From CBDAQR01 sp965199055 (lineage in GTDB: Bacteria > Pseudomonadota > Gammaproteobacteria > Pseudomonadales > Halieaceae): a stretch of 64,000 nucleotides of DNA. The notes below the pieces were generated by a model that worked only from the letters and a program-made list of their open reading frames with translations, was not told the origin of the DNA and made no database searches. Made by a program: the position numbers and the translations under genes. Of this stretch, positions 52,592 through 61,787 are shown piece after piece (the first letter of the stretch is position 1; the number at the start of each line of letters is the position of its first letter). Location: positions 372,001 through 436,000 of the forward strand of contig CBDAQR010000003.1 of assembly GCA_965199055.1 (NCBI GenBank), given 5' to 3'.

Positions 52592-54418
52592 ATGGGCTGG
52601 TTCAAGCAACTCATGGAACGTAATGTAATACGGGTGGCGATAGCCTACCTGGTTGCGTCCTGGTTGATTGTTCGCACGCTCTCAACACTATTGCCCATCT
52701 TCGAAGTCGAAGTGCAGTACCTCCAGGTACTTATTATCGTACTCGCCATCGGCCTGCTCCCGGTTTGCGTCCTGGCATGGATGTACGAGCTAACACCGGA
52801 TGGCCTGAAGCGAGAAAACGAAGCCTCCGAAGAACGCACTCCGCGCAGCCATAGGCGACTTGATCGCTTGATCATCCTGGGACTATCTCTGGCCGTAGCC
52901 TACTTTCTCCTCGACGAATTGGTGTTATCCAGGACCTACCAAACCGAAAACCCTACATCCGCTAGCGCTGATTCTTCGCCTTTAACGATGCAGCCTACCC
53001 CATCCGATGTGCGCGGACCGGCCCCGTATTCGATCGCTGTATTGCCATTCGTCAATATGAGCGCAGATGCTGAGCAGGAGTATTTTGCTGACGGACTTTC
53101 AGAAGAATTACTTAATTTGCTTGCTGCACTGGAAGAGCTAGAGGTGACATCACGAACTTCAGCGTTCTCGTTCAAAGACAGCCAGCTCAGCATTGTCGAA
53201 ATCGCTAACAAACTGAATGTTGCTTTCGTGTTGGAAGGATCTGTGCGCAAAGGTGGAGGACTAATACGTATTACCGCGCAGCTCATCGATGCCAGAACCG
53301 ATGTCCACGTCTGGACGGAAACCTGGGACCGTTCCATGGAAGATGTATTTGCTGTGCAGGATGAAATAGCTACCACGGTCGCGAATAGAATGCTTGGCTC
53401 TCTGCGCGATGCCAATCTGCGCAGCAAGAAGGTCAATGCCGATGCTTACGAGGCTTTCCTCGAGGCTAAGCAATTATTACGGCGCTATGACGAAACCTCA
53501 CTAGAACGTGCCGAGCGCCTGCTACTGTTTGCGATCAACCTGGAACCCGAGTTTGCGAAGGCCTGGACCTTGCTGGGTCACACCTATGGTGATTTCGCCA
53601 GCAGCGGGTCACGCGATTACGCCGCATATACTAAAAAGGCGCAAACAGCCTACGAGCGGGCCATTCAGATTGATCCGCGCTCTAATCGAGCGCAAGCGGA
53701 CTTGGCAATACTCTTTGCCTATCAGGGCGAACTCACCAAGGCTGCGGAACACATCAATCAGGCTCTCGCCAGTGACAGCAAAGACCCGAGCGTGCTCAAC
53801 GCCACTTCTACTTTTCTGTATCTGTTGAACCGGCTCGAACCGGCAATATTGATCAGTGAAAAGCTGGTAGGACTGGACCCACTCAACCCCTCGGCACACT
53901 TCAATCTGGCCGCTAGCTATGAAGCTGCGGGCAAGCTGGCAGAGGCCGAGACTGCCTATCGCGACGCACTTGAACTGGAACCCGGCCAGGCCGCTGTCCA
54001 TGCGTATCTCGCTCTTGTTATCGCGCGCCAGGGACGGCTGGAAGAAGCGCTTGAGATACTTGAAAAAGAACCAGCCGATTACTATCGCACCGCAATTTTG
54101 CCGCTAGTGCTGGCCTATGGAGGGGATTCAGTAGAAGCCACAAAGGTCATGAATGTGATGATGGAGAGCGACGCGCATGGAATGGAATATGCGATCGCCA
54201 GCGTTTTTGCAGTGCTCGGTGACACTGATAGCGCCTTTGCATGGCTGCAGAAGTCGCGTACCGGCAGCGATACAAGCCTGATCAACATCAACGTGGATCC
54301 AGCCTTCAGCGCACTCCACCAGGACAAACGTTGGTCTATGTTCCTCGCGAGCATTGATCAAGACCAAACAATGCTCGACACAATAGCGATCAATTTACCG
54401 AAGCACACTTCGCGGTAG
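52592..54418 (+). CDS. TolB-like/TPR membrane protein without a cyclase or HTH output domain
   Basis: A 608-residue protein: three hydrophobic segments (about 12-34, 42-64, 92-112), then a TolB-like/FlgO-type nucleotide-binding-like domain (about 145-270; IAVLPFVNMSADAEQEYFADGLSEE), then about eight TPR-like helical repeats to the end. Relatives usually put an adenylate cyclase or winged-HTH domain in front of this TolB-TPR part. Here membrane helices take that place, so it probably acts as a membrane-anchored protein-interaction scaffold. No partner is predicted. It is divergent from the DUF1254 gene. Confidence 0.85.
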   Translation: MGWFKQLMERNVIRVAIAYLVASWLIVRTLSTLLPIFEVEVQYLQVLIIVLAIGLLPVCVLAWMYELTPDGLKRENEASEERTPRSHRRLDRLIILGLSLAVAYFLLDELVLSRTYQTENPTSASADSSPLTMQPTPSDVRGPAPYSIAVLPFVNMSADAEQEYFADGLSEELLNLLAALEELEVTSRTSAFSFKDSQLSIVEIANKLNVAFVLEGSVRKGGGLIRITAQLIDARTDVHVWTETWDRSMEDVFAVQDEIATTVANRMLGSLRDANLRSKKVNADAYEAFLEAKQLLRRYDETSLERAERLLLFAINLEPEFAKAWTLLGHTYGDFASSGSRDYAAYTKKAQTAYERAIQIDPRSNRAQADLAILFAYQGELTKAAEHINQALASDSKDPSVLNATSTFLYLLNRLEPAILISEKLVGLDPLNPSAHFNLAASYEAAGKLAEAETAYRDALELEPGQAAVHAYLALVIARQGRLEEALEILEKEPADYYRTAILPLVLAYGGDSVEATKVMNVMMESDAHGMEYAIASVFAVLGDTDSAFAWLQKSRTGSDTSLININVDPAFSALHQDKRWSMFLASIDQDQTMLDTIAINLPKHTSR

Positions 54419-54444
54419 TAAGTAGAAGAGTTAAGACATCGATG

Positions 54445-55344
54445 TCATTTCTCAAACGGATTTTGCACAACGGGAGTGATGGTCAACACCAAGCCCCAAT
54501 CGGGACCAAACCTATCCGGCTGCTCGATGTAATATTGGGCCTCTAGCCGCACCTTAACAGGGGTATTACCCACGGCAATAGTCCGCGCCAAACCGAGGTG
54601 TATTGGAAACGTTAGGGCCTCATCGCCATCTTCCTGCTTCCAGTCATACTCGATAATCGGTGCACCTCCCACCTGATACCCGCCTCCAATGTTCCACCAG
54701 TACCAGATATTGAGCGCTGATAGTGAGGTGTCCTGTTCATCGTCGTCGGGGTCATCGACGTTCCACCAATGCTGCATGAATCCACCTGCACTACCCCACT
54801 TACCCATATGGCCGGCAAACGCGGCCGGCCCCAACCAATACTGATCAATGCCGAGCTCATCTTTCGATGCAGTGGGGAGCTGCATGGTGGGTCCGTAGCC
54901 CCATATGAATCCCGACTCCTCCTCCAAGCCAGAATAGATCCCCACCAATTGGATATCGCCGAGCCCCGACTCATCATCAAAATCGGCGTCGATAGGATCG
55001 TAAACCGGACTGGATATCAGCGGAATTGTCGGCCTGACAATAAAATTGTTTCCATTATCCAGCTTGAAAGGAAACACTGGCTGCGCATCTAGTCGATAGG
55101 CGTCCTGGTCATCGGCATTTGGAAGATCACCGTCGTAGGCACTGAAGGTGTTTTTGAAATTCAAGCTGGCGAGATCAGCACCGGGATTATTTAGCTTATT
55201 GTTGATTTCCGCCAGATTGTCACTTGCAGTCGCGGGTAGACTCGCCACGGCCAGTAGCGACCAAAAAGCCGTTTGCGGATACAACTTGCCAGGCTTACTT
55301 GCAACGGACGGCGGAATCCGGGAGGACGCTTGGGTACGATGCAT
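54445..55344 (-). CDS. Outer-membrane transporter-like beta-barrel protein
   Basis: A 299-residue protein with a signal peptide (signal after about residue 41, ..PATASD; an unusually long front, so an internal start is possible). The rest is alternating short strands with many aromatic and Asp residues (DIQLVGIYSG, FIWGYGPTMQLPT, WWNIGGGYQVGGAPIIEYDW), like the MetA-pathway/phenol-transport type of outer-membrane proteins. A copy of the AraC-type element (D) lies 62-75 bp upstream of its start. Probably a channel for hydrophobic substrates. Confidence 0.75.
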   Translation of the reverse strand: MHRTQASSRIPPSVASKPGKLYPQTAFWSLLAVASLPATASDNLAEINNKLNNPGADLASLNFKNTFSAYDGDLPNADDQDAYRLDAQPVFPFKLDNGNNFIVRPTIPLISSPVYDPIDADFDDESGLGDIQLVGIYSGLEEESGFIWGYGPTMQLPTASKDELGIDQYWLGPAAFAGHMGKWGSAGGFMQHWWNVDDPDDDEQDTSLSALNIWYWWNIGGGYQVGGAPIIEYDWKQEDGDEALTFPIHLGLARTIAVGNTPVKVRLEAQYYIEQPDRFGPDWGLVLTITPVVQNPFEK

Positions 55345-55405
55345 TATGTGCTTCCAAAGTAGCTGCTATGGCAGCACTGTAGAATCTATTTTGTGTTCGG
55401 GCTGG

Positions 55406-55419
55406 CCATTAGACGCCAA
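55406..55419 (-). promoter_or_regulatory. Putative AraC-regulon element, copy D
   Basis: On the minus strand TTGGCGTCTAATGG, ending 61 bp before the start of the outer-membrane protein gene at 55344. One of four matches to TTGGCGYVWWATGG in this region. Confidence 0.6.
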
Positions 55420-55500
55420 TCACCTCAACTTCCGCTAGGACAGAGAAAGCTGATGTCCTTAGACTATGAGATTCTCTCCCAAGTACGCGAGATCCTGACG

Positions 55501-56538
55501 CTAGTTGTCCCGATGATTCTGCTGCTGTCGGTAGAGCCGCCTGTAGTGCAGCGGACTGATGCCGCCAACTTGACCAAATGCCCGTGCAAAGTGAGAGGGG
55601 TCGGAATAGCCAGTCTGACTGGAAATCTCTATCACGGGCAGGTTGGTATTCTCTAGCAGTTCAATGGCGCGCTCGTAGCGCGCCTCACGTAGCAATCTTC
55701 GGTAATCCAGAGACGCACCCTGCAGACGCCTTTGTAGCGTGCGGGAACTACAACAGAGCATATCGGCGAGCCTGCCCAAGCCCGCATTGGGCTGCGCCAT
55801 ATAGGTTCTTATCATGCCTTTGAGCTGACCGGCCAACAATTGCGTCTCAGAGTCATCAATAGTATGAGAGAACTCGCTTGGCGGCGTGGCACGATCCGGA
55901 AGGCTGGAAGTGGGTGCCGCCAGCAGACACAGCGGCACTTCGACCCAGGTAGACTCGCTACCGGCGAGAATGTCCGTCCCTGGGAATGCCTCGCGCGCAT
56001 ATTGCGACGGTCGACTTCGCCCTCGCAGACTAATTCTCTCAGGCGACCAATCCCGACCCGTCGAGGCTCGAATCACATTGATGAGTTGCATAACCATGGT
56101 CCAATTCGCCATGGATTGATCATCAGCGTGCGTCGTATCGCCATAGCGCGTAATAGAGAATCGAGCGGTGCCATAATGAAATTCGATGCGCGCCTGCAGA
56201 CTAGGCTGTAGTTGGCACATCATCTGGATATAGCTAGCGGCCTTCTCCAGTCCGCTCAAACCGGGTGCCACCGGTGAATTCCACAAACTAGGCAGAGAAT
56301 AAGCAGGCTTGCGGCTGATCGCTCTGATAGCCACATCGTCTACTCCCTCCACCGCACAGGTATTCTCAATGAAACGAATGCAGGGCTGCAGTGGCAGCAG
56401 CGCACGACCGTCTTCCACTGCACGCAGTTGCGGCAGCTTTAGCTCGTAAAGCTTATCTTCAACCGGTACACCGATCTCTTCGAAAAAATCAACGAACGCA
56501 CAGAACGTACGCGCACGGGTTAACTCCACAGTCTTCAT
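55501..56538 (-). CDS. AraC-family transcriptional regulator (arabinose-binding-like sensor domain)
   Basis: A 345-residue regulator with a large N-terminal sensor domain (about 20-200, of the PF12625-type arabinose-binding-like family) and a C-terminal double HTH: GLGRLADMLCCSSRTLQRRL and IEISSQTGYSDPSHFARAFG (about 245-320). It carries a copy of the putative element (B) 87-101 bp upstream of its own ATG, suggesting autoregulation. It is the best candidate to bind the four elements and activate the DUF1254, outer-membrane and amidohydrolase genes. The inducer is unknown. Confidence 0.9.
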   Translation of the reverse strand: MKTVELTRARTFCAFVDFFEEIGVPVEDKLYELKLPQLRAVEDGRALLPLQPCIRFIENTCAVEGVDDVAIRAISRKPAYSLPSLWNSPVAPGLSGLEKAASYIQMMCQLQPSLQARIEFHYGTARFSITRYGDTTHADDQSMANWTMVMQLINVIRASTGRDWSPERISLRGRSRPSQYAREAFPGTDILAGSESTWVEVPLCLLAAPTSSLPDRATPPSEFSHTIDDSETQLLAGQLKGMIRTYMAQPNAGLGRLADMLCCSSRTLQRRLQGASLDYRRLLREARYERAIELLENTNLPVIEISSQTGYSDPSHFARAFGQVGGISPLHYRRLYRQQQNHRDN

Positions 56539-56625
56539 TCAAACAACCACCTTCGCGTTAGCCAGACACGATTGAACGCTAAATCGACTAGCTACAGACT
56601 AGCGCACTGACAGGCAAATGCATGG

Positions 56626-56639
56626 CCATATCACGCCAA
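56626..56639 (-). promoter_or_regulatory. Putative AraC-regulon element, copy B
   Basis: On the minus strand TTGGCGTGATATGG, ending 87 bp before the araC-family start at 56538. A weaker related block (TTTCATATAGAGGCAGCCAA, plus strand 56654-56673) lies 15-34 bp further away and could be a second half-site. Confidence 0.6.
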
Positions 56640-56705
56640 TAAGAAAAAGCGCGTTTCATATAGAGGCAGCCAAAATCAGGAGCGACTGTCTTAAGAAGAG
56701 CTTGA

Positions 56706-58295
56706 TTAGAAGAGATACTGTATGCGAAAGATCACCGCACTGCCGTGTCTCTCTGACTCCACACGCTTGTCGACTGCACTGCGCACCAAGGCCAAGCTGG
56801 CCCTGAGGTTGCGATAATAGAAGTTGCTTCCCAGGCTTGCTGTGTCCAGGCGATTGGAGTGATCATCGCCAGAGGCATAGGTCGATGACAGTCGGCTGTA
56901 GATTTCCCAGCGCGGACGACCGCTGCGCCCCAAGGGCCCCCAGCGGCCCCATTGCGCTATAAAGGGGCGCTCCTCCCCCACTACGATATACCCGACTTGG
57001 AGATATCCCCCCAGTCCTTCAGCGTCGCGGCTCCCACCGCGATATGCAGAGCCCAATAATTCGGCCTGCGCATGCAACGGCCCAATTCGCCACAGCCACT
57101 CCGCTGCCAGGGTATATTGTCGGTCGGCATTGTGAGTCGCCAGGTTGACCGAGTCAGCAAGGTGTACCTCCTGGGAGACAGTAATGGCCTCCGAGTCGAT
57201 GCGTCGCACTGAACCCGAAACCCCCGCCTGCCAAATCTCATTGTTTGCGCCACGAAACGGCTGCACCCAGCGCCCAGACACCGCCAGATCGGTATCATTA
57301 TCATCTTCGATATCGGGGCCAAAAATGCCAATTGCATAGACGGCCGGCGGAGAATCGGGGACCCTGCTACCACGTAATGACGAGAAGTCTCCGCCAGCGA
57401 TGCCGTTCAATTGCAGACCCAGGCTTGTCTGATTACCAAACGCCGTTGTCGGAGCCGCTCTTTCCATCGCTGTGGCGAACTTGCTGCTTACCTGATAAGC
57501 CAGGCCGATCGGCTCATCTTGATTCCCGACCGTCCACGCTTGCCCTCTATCGAAATCAACGTATCGCCAATACAGACTCGACCATTGCGTAGAATCGATA
57601 TCAATCGCGGCATTGAGTTCGGAATGTGTAGTGGCACGATAGCGTGCTAGAAGTTCCGCTCGCCTGGCGAAGCCCCGATCTTCTTCATGCCCCATGGCCG
57701 CCAGGTTCATAAGACCATCGAATCGATTGTAGTCACGCGCTAAATCGCCGCCGATCCACAGACGCTTGTCTTCGTTTAGGACGGCGTCTCCGCCGCGCAT
57801 TGGCTGCTGGAGAATCGTCGAATCGTCGTGCATATCCAGTGTGGCCTTATGGTCTGCCAACATGACGGCGGCGGCACTACCCTCAGCCTTTTTGGCTGGC
57901 GCGACATCAACAGCTGCATCGCTAAGCTCCGCTGCGGTGGGATATTCATCCACCGCCGCTTCCCGGCTCGCAGCATGTGTTGTTAGCTGTTCCAAAGTGG
58001 TTGTCGGAGGATTCTTTGGCGCTGGGCTATCGTGCTGGCGAGCACGTATACCTACGTCCTCATCCAAGCCCCCGGCCTTGGCAAGCATCAGGTCTGCCAG
58101 CACAGGGTCTTCTGTTATCTGGGCTTCCACCTCAAGAACGTCAGCTTCTAATCTCTCAACCGCTGAGGTGAGAACGATGGGCGGAGGACGGTCAATCGCT
58201 CGGGGAGCAAACAGCAACCCTCCCAAAATACCGACTGACCCTATCAGGAGTGAAAACCAGCGCGAGCTGGAAATCACCCGAAGAGGACCCATCAA
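56706..58295 (-). CDS. OprO/OprP-like porin with a long N-terminal extension
   Basis: A 529-residue protein. An N-terminal hydrophobic segment (about 13-30) is followed by a charged, Ala/Glu/Asp-rich stretch of about 140 residues, then about 350 residues of strands ending in IFRIQYLF with a terminal Phe, typical of an outer-membrane barrel. The late part (GRPRWEIYSRLSS, NFYYRNLRASLALVRS) resembles the phosphate-selective porin O/P family. The long front region is unusual; it may be a periplasmic or coiled domain. It starts 4 bp inside the end of the small AraC-HTH gene, so both are probably made together. Confidence 0.72.
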   Translation of the reverse strand: MMGPLRVISSSRWFSLLIGSVGILGGLLFAPRAIDRPPPIVLTSAVERLEADVLEVEAQITEDPVLADLMLAKAGGLDEDVGIRARQHDSPAPKNPPTTTLEQLTTHAASREAAVDEYPTAAELSDAAVDVAPAKKAEGSAAAVMLADHKATLDMHDDSTILQQPMRGGDAVLNEDKRLWIGGDLARDYNRFDGLMNLAAMGHEEDRGFARRAELLARYRATTHSELNAAIDIDSTQWSSLYWRYVDFDRGQAWTVGNQDEPIGLAYQVSSKFATAMERAAPTTAFGNQTSLGLQLNGIAGGDFSSLRGSRVPDSPPAVYAIGIFGPDIEDDNDTDLAVSGRWVQPFRGANNEIWQAGVSGSVRRIDSEAITVSQEVHLADSVNLATHNADRQYTLAAEWLWRIGPLHAQAELLGSAYRGGSRDAEGLGGYLQVGYIVVGEERPFIAQWGRWGPLGRSGRPRWEIYSRLSSTYASGDDHSNRLDTASLGSNFYYRNLRASLALVRSAVDKRVESERHGSAVIFRIQYLF

Positions 58296-58672
58296 AAGGC
58301 TTTTTCGGCGCCCTTGTTAGTGGCCCGATCATTTAGGTATCGCTGAGGGGTCGTGCCAACAACGCGCTTGAAAGCACGACTAAAATGACTGACGTCGCTG
58401 TACCCTACTTGACAGGAAACCTCTCCCAGAGAACAGCTACCCGCTTCCAGCAGCTGCAGTGCGCGCTTTATACGCGTTCTGAGCAAGAGCCTTCTAAAAC
58501 TCATACCGCCCATGGCCAACTGCCTCTGTAAGGTTCTGACAGAGACAGAACGCTCTTTGGCAACCGAACCGACACTGGCCTCAGCGAAATTCGCGGAGAC
58601 AAGCAGATGCCTCTCTACATCCTTTACGGCTCCGCTGTATTCCTCGCTATCGCCTATCTTTCTGCCAGCCAT
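58292..58672 (-). CDS. Sensorless AraC-type HTH regulator
   Basis: A 126-residue protein consisting only of the AraC double HTH: ASVGSVAKERSVSVRTLQRQL and LGEVSCQVGYSDVSHFSRAFKRVVGTTPQRY. There is no sensor domain, so activity should depend on its amount or a partner. It overlaps the porin start by 4 bp (ATGA) and lies 34 bp downstream of the outer-membrane protein at 58707, so it is probably inside the long operon beginning at 61492. A truncated copy of a longer regulator is possible. Confidence 0.88.
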   Translation of the reverse strand: MAGRKIGDSEEYSGAVKDVERHLLVSANFAEASVGSVAKERSVSVRTLQRQLAMGGMSFRRLLLRTRIKRALQLLEAGSCSLGEVSCQVGYSDVSHFSRAFKRVVGTTPQRYLNDRATNKGAEKAF

Positions 58673-58706
58673 TGTGCTTTCAACTGTTTCGGTCGTAGGA
58701 CAGAAA

Positions 58707-59435
58707 TTAGAAGCGCCAGACCAGGCCTGCGTAAGGGCCGTTTACCTTGAGTTCTTTCACGGCCGTATCAGAACCAAAATCATAGTCTAAGTACCGCCAG
58801 CCCAATACGGCGTCGAAGTTCTGCAACCGGTAGGCCAGTCCCGCATTGAGCTGAAACGTGGAATCGGAGTCCCCAGCTCCTACATTGGCGCTATAGGGGA
58901 CATACCATTGGTCCGACAGCGAATAGCGGCCGACAACGCCGACAACCCCATCCCAATGACTGTCACCATCCGAATCCTGCTGTGTTCCGTCGGGCTTGGG
59001 GTCGGAGAACTCTACTTTGGTACCAATATCAATCCATATATACCGCGCACCAGCATGAACTTCGAGGACATTACGTTCGTCATTGACAATACGGTACCCA
59101 ATGGTGGGGGTGACTATCCAAGCCTCAAGCGCAAGGTCCTTGAGGGTTTCACCGTCGGCCAACGGCGCATTGAAACTGTCGGAAATATCGAAATAGATGA
59201 AGTCCGACATGAATGTCCAACGTGAATTGGTGACTCCCACTGCGGCCATGGCGCCCATATCCAAGTCTTCGAGAATCGTTTGCCTTGATATCTCACTACT
59301 TGAGCCATCGGATGAAACCGTCTCAACAGTCGGCACCCACATATACGCCTCAACCAGCGTCTCCCAATCATCTGCAACGGCACTGAAAGATAAGGAGTAG
59401 CTCAGTAACGCAGACAATACTGTTCTGAAATACAT
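58707..59435 (-). CDS. Small outer-membrane beta-barrel protein
   Basis: A 242-residue protein with a signal peptide (cleavage near 22, ..SAVADD) and a C-terminal LVWRF that fits the barrel-assembly signal. The repeated W/Y-rich strands (VGAGDSDSTFQLNAGLAYRLQN, LGWRYLDYDFG) resemble OmpW/OmpA-like eight-stranded barrels. 3 bp downstream of the amidohydrolase gene, within the putative operon. Role unknown; probably passage or binding of a hydrophobic compound. Confidence 0.78.
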   Translation of the reverse strand: MYFRTVLSALLSYSLSFSAVADDWETLVEAYMWVPTVETVSSDGSSSEISRQTILEDLDMGAMAAVGVTNSRWTFMSDFIYFDISDSFNAPLADGETLKDLALEAWIVTPTIGYRIVNDERNVLEVHAGARYIWIDIGTKVEFSDPKPDGTQQDSDGDSHWDGVVGVVGRYSLSDQWYVPYSANVGAGDSDSTFQLNAGLAYRLQNFDAVLGWRYLDYDFGSDTAVKELKVNGPYAGLVWRF

Positions 59436-59438
59436 AGC

Positions 59439-61040
59439 TTATCGCTCCACTGGAAGTCGTATTGGTTCACCTGCGTACACACCACGCTGGACCTTAGAAT
59501 CGTCTACGACCACTACACCATTAACCAGTACGTAAGGAATTCCAGTCGTAGGTTGTGCACCCTTCCCTTTTTCTAACGAACTATTATCGGTAACCGTATC
59601 CGCATTGAAGATGGTGATATCTGCGTCGGCACCCTCTTTGATGCGGCCTTTATTGGCCATCTGGGGCACGCCGTTTTGCGCGAGAAAATCAGCATACTGA
59701 TAGCTCATCTTGCTGATTGCGGTCATGAGATTGAGTTCCTCGTTCTCGCGTGCAAACCGCAAAACTTTCCCATGTGCACCTGTAGATCGAGGGTGAGAAC
59801 TCACGGCCGAGAAAGGTAGATCCCAGTCCTGAGCGAACGCGCCGCCTTGGCCGACAAAATAGAAACAATCACACCCTATCAACACGTTCGGTGCAGCGAC
59901 GGCTCGATCGACATCCTCCTGAGTCGCGTTGTAGAAGAGAACTGGCGAAAACGGCGCTGTTTTAACCAGCCCCTCATAACTTTCTTTTGTCAGCGGCTTT
60001 CCTGTCTTCGTATTAATAATGTCTTTGTAGCTTCGCCCCATATTGCGCTGATAGTTCGCGGGCTTCAGGTAGTCTGCACTGACACCCGTGCCGGCCGCTC
60101 CGAAGTTGTAGGGGTAGACTTCCAGCACTATCTGCTGACCTGCAGCACGCAGATCATCGACATAGTCGATAGCCGCCTGTGTCAGGTCGAGTGCCTGCGC
60201 GGTAAAGTGAGCGAGTATCAGTCCCGATCCATACACCTGCGATGAGGCAATAAACTCCTGAAAGGCAAGTAAGCCCGTTGTCGGCGGCTGCTGGCTGGAG
60301 AATCGTGTGTGCGCGTGAACAAAACGACCATACTTCCCGGCTAGCTTCTGAATTCCGATGACTTCCTGGGAGGTATACGCGTCGACGATATAGCCAGGGG
60401 TCACACCCACGCCTAAACCGCCTTGCTTTAAGCCTTCTTCCACGAGCGCGAGAATCTGCTCGACTTCTTTTTCATTGGGGACTCGATTGTAAGTATCAAG
60501 CGTGACCTTGGTCTGATGCGACATCATGTCGTAAATGATGTCGGCAGATTTCGAGCCATCAATGTAAGAGTCGTCAAACACCGCGGTTCTGGCAGCAGCG
60601 GATCCTACAGATGCGCCATAGTTGAGCTGCGACTTCCCTTCAAGGCGCCGATACCAGCGATCTATCGGCAAAGCGCCGCCCTCCAGTTCCATAGCGGTTG
60701 TAACGCCGTCACGCAGCAAAGCCTTCTGGCCTAACGGGATATTCACCGTGTGGACGTGGCCGTCGATAAAACCGGGAGCGACGACGAGGCCAGTAGCATC
60801 GATTACCTTCTCACCGCGGAGTTTAGATCGGGATATTTTCCGAATCTTGCCATCACTGATACCAAGATTACGCTTCGCATCAAGCCCGCTCTCCGGGTCC
60901 ATGACGCGACCGTTGAGTATCACGACATCGTAAGACGCAGCACTAACACCGAAGGCGGGTGAAAAGCACAACGCTGCTGCAATCCAGGCAAGAGCGTTTT
61001 TCGAGAAGCCAAGCACTCGGAACATAGCTGTTAAATTCAT
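59439..61040 (-). CDS. Secreted amidohydrolase (D-aminoacylase-like), paralogue 1
   Basis: A 533-residue protein with a signal peptide (cleavage near 34, ..GVSAAS) and the amidohydrolase barrel: VILNGRVMDPESGLD at the front, FIDGHVHT (91-98; His95, His97) and a late PTTGIPYVLVNGVVV strand. The position where many D-aminoacylases carry a metal-bridging Cys reads MELEGG here, so the exact enzyme is uncertain. It hydrolyses an N-acyl, lactam or related bond in the periplasm. A second paralogue lies at 61827. Its upstream neighbour, 20 bp away, is the small secreted protein at 61061. Confidence 0.88.
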   Translation of the reverse strand: MNLTAMFRVLGFSKNALAWIAAALCFSPAFGVSAASYDVVILNGRVMDPESGLDAKRNLGISDGKIRKISRSKLRGEKVIDATGLVVAPGFIDGHVHTVNIPLGQKALLRDGVTTAMELEGGALPIDRWYRRLEGKSQLNYGASVGSAAARTAVFDDSYIDGSKSADIIYDMMSHQTKVTLDTYNRVPNEKEVEQILALVEEGLKQGGLGVGVTPGYIVDAYTSQEVIGIQKLAGKYGRFVHAHTRFSSQQPPTTGLLAFQEFIASSQVYGSGLILAHFTAQALDLTQAAIDYVDDLRAAGQQIVLEVYPYNFGAAGTGVSADYLKPANYQRNMGRSYKDIINTKTGKPLTKESYEGLVKTAPFSPVLFYNATQEDVDRAVAAPNVLIGCDCFYFVGQGGAFAQDWDLPFSAVSSHPRSTGAHGKVLRFARENEELNLMTAISKMSYQYADFLAQNGVPQMANKGRIKEGADADITIFNADTVTDNSSLEKGKGAQPTTGIPYVLVNGVVVVDDSKVQRGVYAGEPIRLPVER

Positions 61041-61060
61041 TGCAGGTCTCAGCTCGTTGA

Positions 61061-61492
61061 TCAGAACGAAATCTTCAATCCGCCAGCGCCAATCCCCAAC
61101 ATCAGGCCCTCTGAATCAGCACCCAGATGCATAACAACCCCATTAGAATTCTTCAGCCACGATCCGCCTTTACCCTTGGCGACCGTGAGCGCAGCATCAG
61201 CCTTGAAGTAAACGCCTTCAAAGTCATCAAGGCCCTTAAGGTTATATACAGCACCATCGACATGCATCGAGCTGACACCAATTCCACCGATCTTGCCGCC
61301 CCCCATGTGGAACATGTGCGGTTCGCCATTGAAAGTTAGGGTGCCGTGACCCCAATCGCCGGACAGCAAGAAACCGATCTGCTTTTCCGTAATCGTCACG
61401 GTTCCGGAGGGCTTCTCGTCCGCAAAGGTATGCGAGCCTAAGACCATAAAGAATAGAGCCAACAAGGACGCCACTAAGGTCTGCGTTTTCAT
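61061..61492 (-). CDS. Small secreted protein, possibly DUF1134/EipA-like
   Basis: A 143-residue protein with a signal peptide (cleavage after about 24, ..TFADEK) and a Gly-rich strand pattern (GFLLSGDWGHGTLTFNG, GGIGVSSMHVDG, GLMLGIGAGGLKISF) that resembles the DUF1134/EipA envelope protein fold. I give that match low weight. AGGAGT lies at ideal distance from the ATG. It is the first gene of the long minus-strand unit 61492 to 56706 and is preceded by AraC-type element C. Function unknown. Confidence 0.65.
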   Translation of the reverse strand: MKTQTLVASLLALFFMVLGSHTFADEKPSGTVTITEKQIGFLLSGDWGHGTLTFNGEPHMFHMGGGKIGGIGVSSMHVDGAVYNLKGLDDFEGVYFKADAALTVAKGKGGSWLKNSNGVVMHLGADSEGLMLGIGAGGLKISF

Positions 61493-61563
61493 CGAGTTAC
61501 TCCTGTAATGATTAGGTTATCGTCAGGAGTCCAGTATGAACCCGGCGGAAAGGGTATCGCAGA

Positions 61564-61577
61564 CCATTTCGCGCCAA
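61564..61577 (-). promoter_or_regulatory. Putative AraC-regulon element, copy C
   Basis: On the minus strand TTGGCGCGAAATGG, ending 71 bp before the start of the small secreted protein gene at 61492, which leads a five-gene unit. Confidence 0.6.
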
Positions 61578-61787
61578 GTTCATGCGGCTGAATGGAATCA
61601 GGCGATGTTATTAGATTCCGACGTTAAGTATCTGGCGGAGACTCTGTAATTGAAGTACCAAGCAGGTATTCATGCAGCGGCGTTGATTGACAGTCATTGG
61701 CGACAGAATTAGAAAAAGGCAGCACAGGAGAATATCGCTTTTGCGCGATGATACGCTGATTCAATAAGAACTCTTCTACTCGTGTGT

